Part shown: positions 1 to 10,509 of the stretch, piece after piece
How positions within the stretch are numbered: position 1 is the stretch's first letter
Layout: every line of letters begins with the position of its first letter
Assembly (NCBI GenBank): GCA_002786025.1
Contig: NHNW01000051.1
Span: 291,102 to 355,101, forward strand
Length of the DNA stretch: 64,000 bases
Direction of reading: 5' to 3'
Source: Zasmidium citrigriseum
Lineage: Eukaryota; Ascomycota; Dothideomycetes; Mycosphaerellales; Mycosphaerellaceae
Notes under the pieces: generated by a model
Told to the model about the DNA's origin: nothing
What the model saw: the letters and a program-made list of their open reading frames with translations, nothing else
The model's database searches: none
Position numbers and translations under genes: made by a program

Positions 1-822
1 TCCAAGACCATCGGCCCTCACGACAGCAATATCGCCAACATCATGGACCCCAGGGTGAAGATGCAGCCCGAGAAGATGAAAGAATCCACCACAGCAGGAC
101 CCCACAGCTCAGACATGGCGAACAAGGCTGACCCGAGAGTCGAAGCCGATCCCGCGAAGCACGAGAAAGACGAACATCACTACGGTCGTGATGCCGCCGT
201 CGCTGGAGGCGCAGGCGCAGCTGGAGCGGTGAGCGATTCAGCATATGCCTGGCATGCTTCGATGCTGATATAAATGTAGGGTGCCTACGCTGCCATGAAG
301 GACGACAATCTCAAATACACCCGCCAAACGGCTCAAGACGACGCCACGGACCCAGCAACCATCGCCGCCCGTCGCGCCGCGGAGAAAGAATCTCAACCTT
401 CCAGCGACAAGCACGACAAGCACGACAAGCACGACAAGCACTCCTCCAAACACTCCGACGAAACCGGCGAAAAGAAACGCGGCCTCCTCGACAAAATCCT
501 CCACCCAGGCCGCAAATCCGAAGACAAAGAAGGCCGGAAATCCGAAGACCACTCTCACCACTCCTCCTCCGCAGCAAAAACCGCCACCGACTCCGACGGC
601 CACACCAAGCTGCACAAGAAAGCCCTCGGAGACCCCTCTGAGGAACAGGGACGGGTGATTGAGCCTCACACGGGCTTGCCGATGAATCCCGCCAAGTATG
701 GAACTGATGGTGCGGGTGGCACGGATGGGGCGACGCAGATTGGGGGGTATGCAGGGAGTGGTGAGGGGGGTGTTGCGGGGCCGGATTGGGATGCTGTTAA
801 GAAGGCTAATACGCCTTATTAG
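1..822 (+). CDS. LEA-like / glycine-zipper stress protein, 5' partial
   Basis: Open at the left edge: the frame runs from base 1 without a start. A 51-bp intron (229-279, GTGAGC...TAG, phase 0) joins the two exons. Exon 1 carries two copies of a motif of the form GPH-x-S-x2-A-N-x3-DPRV (about residues 6-18 and 33-45), then a Gly/Ala stretch that continues over the splice as GAAGAGAYAAM, resembling a glycine zipper. Exon 2 is very hydrophilic: a KHD tripeptide repeat (bases about 407-440), KRGLLDKILHPG, and a Gly-rich C-terminus with EPHTGLPMN. Repeated GPH...DPRV motifs with a glycine zipper are, from memory, typical of fungal proteins annotated as LEA-domain or stress proteins. The biochemical role is unknown. 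The gene model is firm; the family assignment is moderate. Confidence 0.75.
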
Positions 823-1951
823 GATGGTGAGGAGGGTAGGGGGAAGGGGTTGTGTGAGGTTTTTGGTTTTTGGATTGATGATACACCCTTTTGTTTTTGA
901 TGGGTTTTGGATTTTGGGATGTTGGATGAGAATATGATCTGCCCATTGTGGGTTTGTAACGAACTTGGTACAGAGAACGAAACGAGATTTTGACTTCTTG
1001 ACTCCTGTACAAGACATGCCTCTCGAGCGATGTTGAGGTCTCTCTCGTGCTCTAGTGATGTTCCAAAGCATGCAGGGTAGGCGCACCGAACCCCTTTTGC
1101 CACTTCAGGGGAGGTTCCCAAGCGCTATTTGGCTCCGTTGAGAGGTGTTTGAGCATACTCGGGGCATCATCATTCGTACTCCCCTCGCCTAGATGTCGCC
1201 GTTGTGTTGGTCGTACCAGCGCTGGAAGCGCTTTAAGCAGCGCATTTCCGAAGAGACAGACTGGTGCTGGCATCCCCTTACACCCCATGGCGGACTTCTC
1301 CTGGAGTTTGGGCATGAACTCTTCGTCCACGCATTAGTGACAGGCTGGCGCTGTATCCACCAAGGACCTTTGGTGCGGATCGCTGTGAGCGCGGCGGACG
1401 TTGACAACCACAGGAAGGCGTCTCGTCAATGAACTAGAAGTCGAGGCGATGGGTGCCCATTGTTGAGCGGCCGCTCCCCTTCTGTGCACTCCGTGTCCAG
1501 CATGCTGTCAGCACGAGAGCGACGTGCTATAGCAGTGGCTCTCGAAGCAATGAAGGTGAGGAGACCGCATGCGCCTGGAAAAGTAATGCCTGAGAAGAGC
1601 AAATTGATATGCGGGTGCCCATTCAGGTGCGCGGCGAGGTGAAGGCGTGGGTTTGAGGTTATTTTCCATTCATACATTCGTGTGGGCAGTAGTGCAGGGC
1701 AGGTATCAAGTTCTAAGCAATCAATCAACCACAGAGGAGTTGCCCGTGTAACAAGCAGTTCGCCGCCCAACACCTATCCATTCGCAAGTCATTGACACCT
1801 TCGCGCTGCCAGTCCAGTATCCTGTTCACAAGTCCTAGTCGCTTCTATCGTACAGTGCTGAGTGCTCCTCGCCCGGCAGCATTGGTCTAGATGTGAATGT
1901 CAGTATACGCCTTGCACACAGCTCCAGATCTTTGTTCACATACCCATACGA
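823..1951. other. Intergenic, no gene seen
   Basis: A convergent spacer between the + strand LEA-like gene and the - strand F-box-like gene. Short open frames occur on both strands but none has a recognisable domain, a paralogue in the window or believable splice sites. It presumably holds two 3' UTRs. Confidence 0.5.
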
Positions 1952-3081
1952 TCAGGAAGCTTGGGTGGAGTCCTTGCGAGCCCAGGTTCTGAAGAAGGGG
2001 CACAAGACACTCATCTCCTTTTCGTACTGGCGCTCCCAAGATCGCACTTGCTTCAGGAACTCCTTGGTCTTGAAGGTGACAATCGGGTCGAACTCGAAGC
2101 GGATGTTGGAGCTCACAGGCATTGACGCTGCCTGTTGTCCTGGCTCACGATCGGCTGCGATCTGGACGTCCTCCTCGCTGGCTGGAAACTTGCTGAGGAG
2201 GAGATCGGTGAACTTGCGCACGCTATTGACCGGGAGTTGGAAGAAGTTGATGTCCAAGAGAATGACCACGGTGACTTCTCCTGCGTTGATCTTCTCTATC
2301 TCGGACGTGGTGAGGCTCTCGAGGAAGGCGGTGAGGTAGTCGAAGTTCAGGTCTACCACCGTGGTACGGAGGATGGAGCCTTGGGCTGAGAATGCAAGAC
2401 GATGGATGGCGGCGTACTGTTCATGGCGGAACTTCCTGCTAATGTCCTGGGTGATCGTGGTGTCCTCCAGAAAGCGCTCGTCTGGAGCGTAAGGGGGCGC
2501 TTTATGGATGGTGTTGCGGTGTTCCTCGTAGTCGCCACGCTCCACGACTTGTTTGATGACGGTGACATGGGTCTGCGCTGGATCATAGCCGTACTCTCGA
2601 GCGAATTCAGCGCCTTGCTCCATGGCGAACCGCTCGAGGATGTCATCGAACAGCTCCTGGGGAAGGTCCCAAAGACGACACTGTCGAGTCGTCAGTGGGG
2701 TTCAGAACTACAAGTCTTCTGATGACTTACCTTTCCCGTCGAGACTTTTGCCTTCTTCGCGACCTGCTCGGAATGCTCCAAAGGACCTCCATCTTCGCTG
2801 TCTGGCGACTTGCGCTTCGCTGGCTTGCTGTCGGGTGACTGGGCGCTGGCCTTTTGAGTGGCCCGAGTCTCCTTCTTGTCACCATGGCCCACTTCCTTGG
2901 TAGATGGTACTTGTTCAAGTAGGACCTCGAGGCCAGGTAAGGTCGAGCGACCTGGTTGTCGGACTCGAGGCGGGTCTTGCGACTTGGTGCGGGAACGAGT
3001 AGTTGGCATGTTGGGGCGATCGGACTGCGACTCCTTGACCGGAGGGGTTTGAGGACCCTTGCTGCCACCGTTCCGCGACAT
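1952..3081 (-). CDS. F-box-like protein, module copy 1 (divergent member)
   Basis: Two exons, 3081-2731 and 2680-1952, with a 50-bp intron (GTAAGT...ACAG, phase 0); 359 aa. The first ~115 residues are basic and Ser/Pro-rich with NLS-like clusters (PAKRKSP, AKKAKV). The intron opens straight into LWDLPQELFDDILERF, an F-box-like start (LPxEL...I). The region VVDLNFDYLTAFLESL and the later VTVVILLDINFF...VRKFTDLLL align by eye with NVVDFQFDNLKTYL and TIVVSHIITTSF...LVNFTKFAND in copy 2, so this is a diverged member of the same family. Unlike copies 2-4 it lacks the acidic tail and has the basic N-terminal extension and an intron. It lies 219 bp downstream of a Cys-rich gene on the same strand. 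F-box proteins usually bind Skp1 in SCF ubiquitin ligases; that role is inferred from the short N-terminal motif only. Confidence 0.7.
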
Positions 3082-3300
3082 GCTGGGCCGATCGAGTGTG
3101 TTGCTCGTCGATGCAGTTAGTGGCGGAGAAAGGCGAGAAGCTGGAGGGTAGTCTCAGCGGAGGAGGTCCAAGCGCGGCGGTGCAGGGATGTCGGACTCAT
3201 ATATGCGGGCCGCCCGGTGTGCCGTCGTTTGGAGGGGCCCTAGGGGCCCTTTCACAACCTCGAGGCGGCTCTCTCACATTCGCCCATGTCCGTTCATTGG

Positions 3301-4589
3301 TCATGCTGATAGCTGGCTGGACCAGGTAAAAACCGGCACGATCCGCTCCCAGATACTGTTTAAACGTAGTGCTCGAATCTGTCTCGTCTCAAAGACATCT
3401 AAAGGCCGACTTATTAGCAAAGGGATGGCCGCGAACCGAAGGCCTCGACGTCCAGCAAGACTCACATTGCCCTCGGTCCGTCGATATGGAGACCTCCGCT
3501 TCTCCTCAGGAAATGGGGTTGGGAAATCAGGCTTGTATCTCGAAGGAGCAGCATGCGCAGGCGGTAAAGCCCAGGCGGGGGTGCGGCGAATTGGAAACGA
3601 GCCGCAATACGCTCTATGAACGATCCCCTCGCAACCCATGCAAAGAAAGCTGTGCAAGCTAAGAGTCAGTCTTCAGGCGTTCTGCTTGGATAGTGCCTCG
3701 TCACTCACACTTCTGCTTTTCCAACGGTATCAACTTCTGCTCCGCAACGGCAAGCCCGATAAGAAGACCACTTCTTGGAATCTCTCATCCTCTGCCTTCG
3801 TCTGCTGGCACGACAAGTCTGTCCCCGAGAGTCTCTGGCTGTGTTCCGTAGCCATCGGTCGTTTTCGTCTCTCCGGGCAACCAAAGCCTGTATTGTGTCG
3901 CGATGATGTCTGGATTCAAGACACCAGAATGGTCAGCATGGCCCTGCAAGCACGAGTCACGGCGTCTACGGTGCGCTGAACGTACCTTCCACATCTTCGC
4001 ACACGATCGAAAGTCCCATTGTCGTCTTTTCCCGAAATGTTATTGAGTAGCAGGACGCACTTGCAAGCACTGTAGGGCCACTTGATCGCTCTCGCTACCC
4101 TCACGCCGCCAATATCATCGCAGCCGTCTGAGGTGTCCCATGAATCCCACCTCTGCGCCATGTACCAATACTTCCACCGCTCAATGTGCGCGCAGGAGCT
4201 GCAAAGTCTCGTCCTACTCACCATTGACTTCATCAGCATTAATTACACAACCCAATAAGTCATATTTGGATCGCTTACAAGAAGCCAGTCCAGGTATCTG
4301 GTGCTCCGGGCCCTCCAGGTGCAGTCCATGTAGGTGGTTGCGGAGCTGGCGTAATCTGTGTCACGGCCTGAAGAGCGGAGGCAATCACTGGCCAGGTCAT
4401 CGCATCATCTTCGCAGACACCGCAGACTGAATGTGTGAGGTTATGGTAGACGCCTGATCCTTCTGGACACTGCAGCTTTGACCATTTCGGGTCGGGAGGT
4501 TGCGAATTCGGCGCAGAGCAGTTCGGCATCGTGTCACGATTCGGATGATGGATGCGGTCATCGCACGCCGGTCCATAATGGGTCGTCAT
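3301..4589 (-). CDS. Cys-rich putative zinc-binding protein, module copy 1
   Basis: Four exons worked out by alignment to the three + strand paralogues: 4589-4279, 4213-3986, 3909-3709, 3649-3301; introns of 65, 76 and 59 bp; 362 aa. Family landmarks: ACDDRIHH near the N-terminus; SVCGVCEDD; FL|TRLCSSCAHIE across intron 1; SACKCVLLL; CGR|HHRDTIQALVARRDEN across intron 2, followed by DRWLRN; YRACRCGAEV; and FLCMGCEG in the last exon. The repeated CxxC pairs suggest several zinc sites. Copies 2-4 have two introns at other places; here the RACRCG junction is unspliced, so introns have turned over within the family. The tail after CEG (about 110 residues) is longer than in the paralogues and poorly conserved, so the 3' end is less certain. 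Function unknown. It precedes the F-box-like gene on the same strand. Confidence 0.65.
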
Positions 4590-5290
4590 CTTGTCGATGT
4601 GCCTAGCAAGTTGATGAGATCGAAAGTGTTATTTTGTGTCCACGGCTAGGACATGTCGGTGTACAAAGAGATGCAGAATTCCGGAAAAGGAAGCATTTGC
4701 TTGGATTGGCAACAAAGAAGGTACCCTAGGGGCCATGCTGCGAAGTTAGGGTCTCAAAGGAAGAGAAAACACTGAAATAAACGAATAATGGAGAGGGTCA
4801 AAGGAAGGTGTGCGATCAACCCCTGATCAAACCGTGGCACAGACTCTGGTCAAACGAAGCGTTAAAAAGCTGTCCGTCGGGATGCTTGATTCGATGAGAA
4901 AGTGAGGCATGAGCGCGCAGCAGTACAGTGCATGCCAGGTCCAGGCATGTCGGTGTCAGAAACGAGCAATGGGCCGCAACGCTGGGCAGCTGAGCAGAGA
5001 GTCTGTGACGGAGACTGAGGCATTTCCGATAGCTGGACGCGGTGATCAGGCTCGAATCTCCGCAAAAGCTGCCGTGAAGTATTTCTGCATCATTCAATGA
5101 GTGCGTGTAGGTCAAAGTAAACGATTGCTGATGATTGTTGATGGTGGAAGGAACGAAGTCGAAGAGGTGAGGTCGAAGTAGAGCTCGAGCGGAAACAACC
5201 GCTTTCACGTCATCACGTCATCACGCCGAGAACCCCTGCCACACGAGAGGCACCTCACTTCGACCATCGACACTAGCCATCGCAACAACA
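4590..5290. other. Divergent promoter region
   Basis: Lies between the start of Cys-rich copy 1 (-) and the thioredoxin-like gene (+), so it should hold both promoters. A direct repeat (cacgtcatcacgtcatcacg) occurs near 5206-5226, just upstream of the + strand gene. No coding signal is convincing. Confidence 0.45.
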
Positions 5291-5827
5291 ATGCGGAGCC
5301 AATTCTCTCACGCTGTCCTGCGCGGCGTGCGTGTAAGCTTGAATGCCTCACGATCGTTCTCATCGTCGCCTGCCCTCTTCGCCAAGAATCGCATCTACCC
5401 AGCGCGAATACGAAACGGAGACGAACTCCACACGCTCATCCTCATGTCCGCCAGCAGCCGCGTGCCCTTGATCACCTTCTGGATGACGACCTGGTCCCGC
5501 GAGTGCGACGAGGTCTCGCTCATCATCCGGGAGCTGATCGAGAACGAGCGCGTTGGCGAGGACAAAGGAGGCGTGTCGTTCGTGGAGGTCGAGAGCGATA
5601 GTCCGGATCTGGGTGGGATCTCAGGCGTTGCGCAACGGTACTTGATCAACGAGATTCCGACGCTGCTGGCTTTCGATCGTTCGGAGCCGCAGGTTGAGAC
5701 GAAGGTATCAAGGTTGGGGCAGTTGAAGAGTAGGGAGTTCTTGAGGAGGTGGATCGAGAATGAGGCCGCCAGACATGGGCAGGGTGGTGGGGGAGGAGGG
5801 ACGCTTCGCAGTATCTTTGGTCGATGA
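5291..5827 (+). CDS. Thioredoxin-like fold protein, probably mitochondrial
   Basis: Single exon, 178 aa, starting at ATG in an ACAACAATGCGG context. The N-terminus (MRSQFSHAVLRGVRVSLNAS followed by RSFSSSPALFAK) is rich in Arg and Ser without acids, a classic mitochondrial presequence with a likely cleavage site near RSFSSS. The rest reads as a thioredoxin fold: beta strand LITFWMTTW, then a helix, FVEVESDSP, and IPTLLAF with the expected cis-Pro (IPT). The active site is degenerate: where thioredoxin has WCxxC this protein has WSREC, keeping only the second Cys, so redox catalysis as a dithiol enzyme is unlikely. It ends in a Gly-rich stretch and TLRSIFGR. The fold assignment is fairly good; the exact role is unknown. 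Confidence 0.75.
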   Translation: MRSQFSHAVLRGVRVSLNASRSFSSSPALFAKNRIYPARIRNGDELHTLILMSASSRVPLITFWMTTWSRECDEVSLIIRELIENERVGEDKGGVSFVEVESDSPDLGGISGVAQRYLINEIPTLLAFDRSEPQVETKVSRLGQLKSREFLRRWIENEAARHGQGGGGGGTLRSIFGR

Positions 5828-6202
5828 GAATGGAGGTTGGATAAAGGGTCATTGGCCTGAATTACTTGTCTTGGGGAACAAAGAAACAGATCTGGCCGGC
5901 CAAGTCAGTGGTAATTGCAAAGTACGAAGGAACGCTCTCGTCGAATCCGCCAAGGGTGTTGCTCTTGCTGTAGCATGTCCATCAGTAATGGTTTCAACAT
6001 AAGGATATTCAAGGACTGGGGCGGCGGCGTTCCCCTATACCTGTGTGCGCCTTCGAAGGACAACAATGGTCAAAGGCGGACAAAGCCTTGAGCATCATCG
6101 ACATCGACGCATCCGGCTTCGGCCCTGTACAGGACAAAAGCTTGCAACGCCCAGTACAACACGAAATATTCCTAATATACACTCTGTCCCATCTCAGGAG
6201 CG
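5828..6202. other. Intergenic, promoter of Cys-rich copy 2
   Basis: About 375 bp between the thioredoxin-like stop and the start of the next Cys-rich gene, same strand. No gene or clear element was seen. Confidence 0.45.
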
Positions 6203-7337
6203 ATGAACTGCGACGACTGGCCCCATCACCAGGGTTTGATTCCACTCGGCGGATTCTTACCTTCGCCTTGTTCGGCCTCAAGAGGACGATGCACCAAAGG
6301 ACACCCCCGCTACCGCCGAAATGGATTTCAAATATGCGATCTTTGTCAGGTGCATTCATTGGAATTGATGCAACTCGAACGGCCTACGGCAACCAGTCAG
6401 ATACCTTTCAATCTTGCACGACTGAGTCAAGGCTTTGCTTACGTTCCCCCAAATCCAGGCCCGCCAGCAATGCCAGCCATTGTAAGACCGCAATCTGGAG
6501 TTGGGCCGCCTGAATTCACTCCATGGGGCGGCGGTCAGGTGGGTCCTCAGCTTCTACCACTGATTCCACCGGTAGTACCGCCGCAGCCTTATCCGCCTCC
6601 GGCAGCACCGATGGTGCAATGGCAGGTAGACAACGAACTGGCCACGGGCCTGTTAACGAGCACCCGTCGATCGCCGGTCTTCGAGGGCTTCCTTACAAGA
6701 GTCTGTGCAGAATGCGAAATATACATTCAAAGCGAGGTCCGCTATCGTGATCTTGGGCCGATAGTAGGCACAGCGAAGGAGGTGACCGAGTGGGAGGATT
6801 ATCCTCGGATATCATGCACTTGCAAGTATGCGCTTGGATTACGAGCTAACGTGGCCGGCACACCGAGATATTGCCTTTCCCACCTCCGAGAAGCATGGAA
6901 CCAGCTAGTTGCTAAAAAGGATGCGAACGATCGTTGGCTACGGCAAATCTGGCGAGATCCCCGGGATGGACATGTGGAACATAAAGGACCCAGGTCTGTT
7001 GTTCTCAAACGCCGGGTGATGATACCTGGCACATATCGTGCCTGTCGAGTACGTATACATCGTCGAGCGGTCTTTTAAACGGCTACTGACTTGAGATCCT
7101 AGTGCGGGAAGGAAGTCGACACTCTTTTTGCCGACCAGCCTGAAGTTTATATTTGCATGGTAATTTATTCGAAGTCGCTTCTCGAAGGCAAGCTGCTGAC
7201 TTGCCAATTAGGGTTGCGAAGGTTGGATTAGTCGAGTGGGAAGAAACACTTCTTACAATTTGCTCTCTCCAGCTCAAGTGTCTCGGCAGCGCAGACAATT
7301 CAAAGCAAAATACAAGCTAAGGCGGAACGAGCTTTAG
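6203..7337 (+). CDS. Cys-rich putative zinc-binding protein, module copy 2
   Basis: Three exons: 6203-7048, 7103-7159, 7212-7337, with phase-0 introns of 54 and 52 bp; 342 aa. The start is set by the family N-terminus (MNCDDWPHH here, MPCDDR in copies 3 and 4). Landmarks: CDLCQVHSLELMQL, a Pro-rich linker, GFLTRVCAECEIYIQSEV, YPRISCTCKYALGL, YCLSHLREAWNQLVAKKDAN then DRWLRQ, YRACR|CGKEV, VYICM|GCEGW, and a basic end (KYKLRR). No signal peptide or membrane segment, so probably nuclear or cytosolic. The repeated CxxC pairs plus the terminal CG...CxxC..C pattern look like treble-clef or ribbon zinc sites, but no named domain is recognised. The F-box-like copy 2 follows 255 bp downstream. Confidence 0.8.
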
Positions 7338-7457
7338 CAGCCAGTACCATGGCCATTCTCACGCTGGCTTACGCGACCAAACTCCGTGAGACATGCTCTG
7401 CATCAGAAAGGACTTCGACGACCCGTCGCTCGGCAGCATGTGAAAGCTGCCGCGTGA

Positions 7458-7467
7458 GTGAATGTTC
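7458..7467 (+). promoter_or_regulatory. GTGAATGTTC element upstream of F-box-like copy 2
   Basis: GTGAATGTTC lies 126 bp before the chosen ATG. The same core GTGAATGTT is found upstream of F-box-like copies 3 (10373) and 4 (13454), and its reverse complement GAACATTCAC occurs at 10351. The shared position makes it a candidate cis element or a remnant of the duplicated promoter. Confidence 0.45.
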
Positions 7468-7592
7468 GGGCGGGACGTCCCGGTCGGGTGCCGCGAACTC
7501 GCATGCCGTTCATCTCGAATCTCAAATTCATCGCGGGCTTCGCCAGACTAACATCGAGCAAACTCGTCTTGTCGCAAACACCAGCATCCACA

Positions 7593-8891
7593 ATGGCGAA
7601 CCTGCACCCATTCGAGTCCCAAGCCACCGAGTCAGCATCGCCAATCTACGATCTCCCGCCAGAACTTCTGCTCCCCATCCTCGGCGATGTCGTTCGCAGC
7701 TCACCCTGTACGCTTTCCAGTCGGGGACCGCGCACCAAGTCGTCACGCAACAAGACGCACCTATCAAGCTACAGATTCTCCATAGAGAGCAAGGACCTGG
7801 CGACTTTCGGTCTCTCGAGTAAGATCAGCGCGTGGTACTACCAGACTTTGGGCGACTTCATATTCAAGGAGGCACCCATCGTCTCTGCCAATGTCGTCGA
7901 TTTCCAGTTCGACAACCTGAAGACGTACCTCAAGCAGCTCAAGGAAGGAAAAGACGGCCATCTACCAGAACTGGACGAGGACGGGAAGCCCCTGGAGCGA
8001 GACACTCTGAACAGGTTGCCCGACTTCCACGCCACCATCAATGGCACCCCAGGTCCGAGAACCATCGTCGTCTCGCACATCATCACCACTTCATTTCCCG
8101 ACAACCTCAATCGCCTCGTCAACTTCACCAAGTTTGCCAACGACATGGTCGGCGAGAACGGCGAGGAGCTGTGTATCACGCACCGTGTCGTCGAGTGCGA
8201 GGATGACAGTGTCATCGAGCGCTTGCTCGTTCGGCTCGAGGATGGATGCACGAGTCCAGGAAATCAGTTCGACCATGCGATAATGGCGCTTCGACGGTAT
8301 CACCAGGATCGCATGAACGCTATCAGAACGGTGAAGCGTCACGCTGATGTCTACCGCGGCATTCTGGTCACTCATATTGCTGAGCAGGGGGAGGCTATGG
8401 CTCGGGAGGCGGCTGCGCGTGAGCGAGAGCGTGCTTGGGAGGAGGAAGATGCGTATGAAGATGAAGATGCTGTTGCAGGAGCTGAGATGGAAGACGAGAC
8501 CGAGTATGAGGTGGAAATGGAGGACGCAGATCTCGACGGAAACAGCTCCGACTACGGCAACGACGAGAACGATGGCCTGGCAGACAACAACGCAATCGCG
8601 GAGAACGGCTATGAAATGGAAGTGGACGACTCCGACGAAGATTCCGAGGATGGCAGCAGCGACTCGGAGGACGAGGTGGAAGAACACTCCTACGCCCCAC
8701 CTCAGTACCCCATGTTCACACCACAGCAACCCTTCACCGCGTTGCAGAACACCTACGCCGCACCGAATAACCCCTACGCCTATCCAGGGGGAGCTGGTGC
8801 CTCGTTCGGTAGCCTCTCGACCGGTTTCGGTGTGCGTGGTTATTACTCGGGCGAGGAGTCTTCTCATCCGTTCGCGTCTTACTTCCATTAG
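7593..8891 (+). CDS. F-box-like protein with acidic tail, module copy 2
   Basis: Single exon, 432 aa. The frame is open 45 codons further upstream, but ATG 7593 (CACAATGGCG) is preferred: like copies 3 and 4 it starts MA and soon reaches the F-box-like motif, IYDLPPELLLPILGDVV. The middle has the family signatures APIVSANVVDFQFDNLKTYL, TIVVSHIITTSFPDNLNRLV, a short NFTKFAND, and CITHRVVECEDDSVIERLL, then a charged helix (RRYHQDRMNAI). From about residue 280 there is a long acidic tract (runs of E and D with Met and Ser), then a Tyr/Pro/Gln-rich end (PPQYPMFTPQQPF). Acidic tails can mediate binding to basic partners; the Cys-rich neighbour is basic at its C-terminus. That partnership is only an inference. 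Confidence 0.75.
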   Translation: MANLHPFESQATESASPIYDLPPELLLPILGDVVRSSPCTLSSRGPRTKSSRNKTHLSSYRFSIESKDLATFGLSSKISAWYYQTLGDFIFKEAPIVSANVVDFQFDNLKTYLKQLKEGKDGHLPELDEDGKPLERDTLNRLPDFHATINGTPGPRTIVVSHIITTSFPDNLNRLVNFTKFANDMVGENGEELCITHRVVECEDDSVIERLLVRLEDGCTSPGNQFDHAIMALRRYHQDRMNAIRTVKRHADVYRGILVTHIAEQGEAMAREAAARERERAWEEEDAYEDEDAVAGAEMEDETEYEVEMEDADLDGNSSDYGNDENDGLADNNAIAENGYEMEVDDSDEDSEDGSSDSEDEVEEHSYAPPQYPMFTPQQPFTALQNTYAAPNNPYAYPGGAGASFGSLSTGFGVRGYYSGEESSHPFASYFH

Positions 8892-9324
8892 TAGGTGTGG
8901 TGGAGGGGTTCGCGCTCTCTTGGAATGTATGGGTATTGTGGTCGAGTGGTGGGAGTTTTGCTCTTTGGAATGGTTGCGGCGTTGGGTGGAGTTTCTTTTT
9001 GGATGGCTTGGGATGATTGACTGGGTTCTCTCTGTATCATTGCCTGCGACTGCGGACATGAAGAGGGATGATTGTGTAGGGCTATGTTGCGGTTTCTGAG
9101 AGATCGTGTACACTATCTGTGAAAAAGCGCCCAAGGCCTGTACTTCTACCCCTTTCCTTTGTCTCGTATCCAGAAGAACAACGGAGGTCTGCCCAGTGCA
9201 GTGAACAAAGCATTCCAAGGCCTTCGTTCGACGCATCCGTCAACGATCCGACCATGTTAAATCTGTGCCCGTTCTGGTATGATGCCTAACAGTCTGATCC
9301 AATATTCTTATCCGACCTTTCGAA
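8892..9324. other. Intergenic between modules 2 and 3
   Basis: About 430 bp holding the 3' end of F-box-like copy 2 and the promoter of Cys-rich copy 3. No gene seen. Confidence 0.45.
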
Positions 9325-10348
9325 ATGCCTTGCGACGACCGACAGAATCATATTTCCAATCCGCCCGGAGTGGTACCTCTCCCTCAATGCCGCACGACAG
9401 CTGCGCAAAGAGCCCCTTGCGATAAACGCCGCCAGCACAGGGGAGGGCTCGAAGTATGCGACTCCTGTCACGACCACTCGTTACACATGCTATCGCTTCA
9501 GCCACCACCACTCCCTGGTGCAAACGAGCGGCGATTGGGTCGAGACTTTGTGGCCGGAGCTCCGCCAGCACAGCCTGTCGGTCCTCCTGAGAGGCTTACT
9601 TGGCCCTTCGTGCAAGCCTGGCAGATCGGGAATGAGAACAACACTGGCACGGTCTTATTAGTGCCTCCGCGAACCGATCCACCTTTCGACGAGTTCCTCA
9701 CTAGAGTTTGCGATGATTGCGAGCAACTCATTCAATCGGAAATCATGTATCTCAGTAACCAGACCTTCTCACTCACTCCTCAGCAGCAAGCTGCGTGGCA
9801 ACCAGGACCTGAAGTGTCCTGTACTTGCAGAGCAACCTTGGGCATGGGAGCACCTCCTCAGAACAGGCTTTGCCAGCCGCACCGCGAAAGGATGTGGAAT
9901 GAGCTGGTAGACAAGAAGAACAAGAATGATCGGTGGTTGCGGAACATCCAACTGGATCCAAGCCGGCCAGGCACAAGAGGACTGATGAAGGCTACGGTCA
10001 TTACAAGGCAATCTCGAGTCCAACATCCTGGATTTTGGCGTGCTTGTCGTGTGAGTAGTTCGGCCACAAGGAGGCTTTTCCAGCAGAGAACCTACTGATA
10101 TTATCCAGTGCGGAAACGAGATCACGCCTACTGCAGCTCCAGAGTGTTACATATGCATGGTGAGCTTCTACCTTAACCTTCACACTAAACTGCTCTAACT
10201 TTGGCATTAGGCATGCGAAGGTTGGGTCAGTCGGGCTGGCCCACGAACTCGCCATGCTCTCTTGAGTGTGGATGAAGTCTCCCAGGGACGCCGGGCATTC
10301 AGGCGAAAATACAAGCTAAGGCGCAGATTGGCTCATCTGGGCAACTAA
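9325..10348 (+). CDS. Cys-rich putative zinc-binding protein, module copy 3
   Basis: Three exons: 9325-10050, 10109-10159, 10211-10348 (introns 58 and 51 bp, both phase 0, at the same two places as in copies 2 and 4); 304 aa, the shortest member. Cys positions: 3, 22, 32, then CDSC at 45/48, CDDC at 129/132, CTC at 166/168, RLCQPHR at 183, RACRCG at 241/243, CYICMACEG at 255/258/261. This set is nearly the same in copies 2 and 4 and gives a ligand-rich scaffold of at least four candidate metal sites. WNELVDKKNKN then DRWLRN is the best-conserved helix. C-terminus is basic (FRRKYKLRRRL). No secretion signal. Function unknown. F-box-like copy 3 begins only 161 bp downstream. Confidence 0.8.
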
Positions 10349-10350
10349 GC

Positions 10351-10384
10351 GAACATTCACTCACGCTTTCACGTGAATGTTGAC
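10351..10384 (+). promoter_or_regulatory. Inverted pair of GTGAATGTT elements before F-box-like copy 3
   Basis: GAACATTCAC at 10351-10360 is followed after 12 bases by GTGAATGTTGAC at 10373-10384, so the core occurs in both orientations. The 12-mer GTGAATGTTGAC is found again, exactly, at 13454-13465 before copy 4. Such a symmetrical pair would suit a dimeric regulator, but this is inferred from sequence alone. Confidence 0.45.
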
Positions 10385-10509
10385 GCTAGATTTCCGACTA
10401 GCGCGGCCTTGGCATTGCCCTCAAAATCCCGCCCGCACTCTGCCCAATTTCTGCCAGCGCCGCCAACATCATTCCCATCGGACATCCGTCGCGACTCGAG
10501 CTCTCCACC

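Noticed and set aside
238..1086. 282-codon open frame on the - strand
   Set aside because: It overlaps the LEA-like gene antisense; the sequence is low-complexity (Gly/Val runs, Pro/Thr-rich) and arises from the biased codon use of the real gene.
3188..3662. + strand open frames opposite Cys-rich copy 1
   Set aside because: They are antisense to an exon supported by paralogue alignment and splice phases; no domain is seen.
8091..9236. 381-codon - strand open frame
   Set aside because: Antisense to the acidic tail of F-box-like copy 2; Glu/Asp-rich codons give long open antisense frames.
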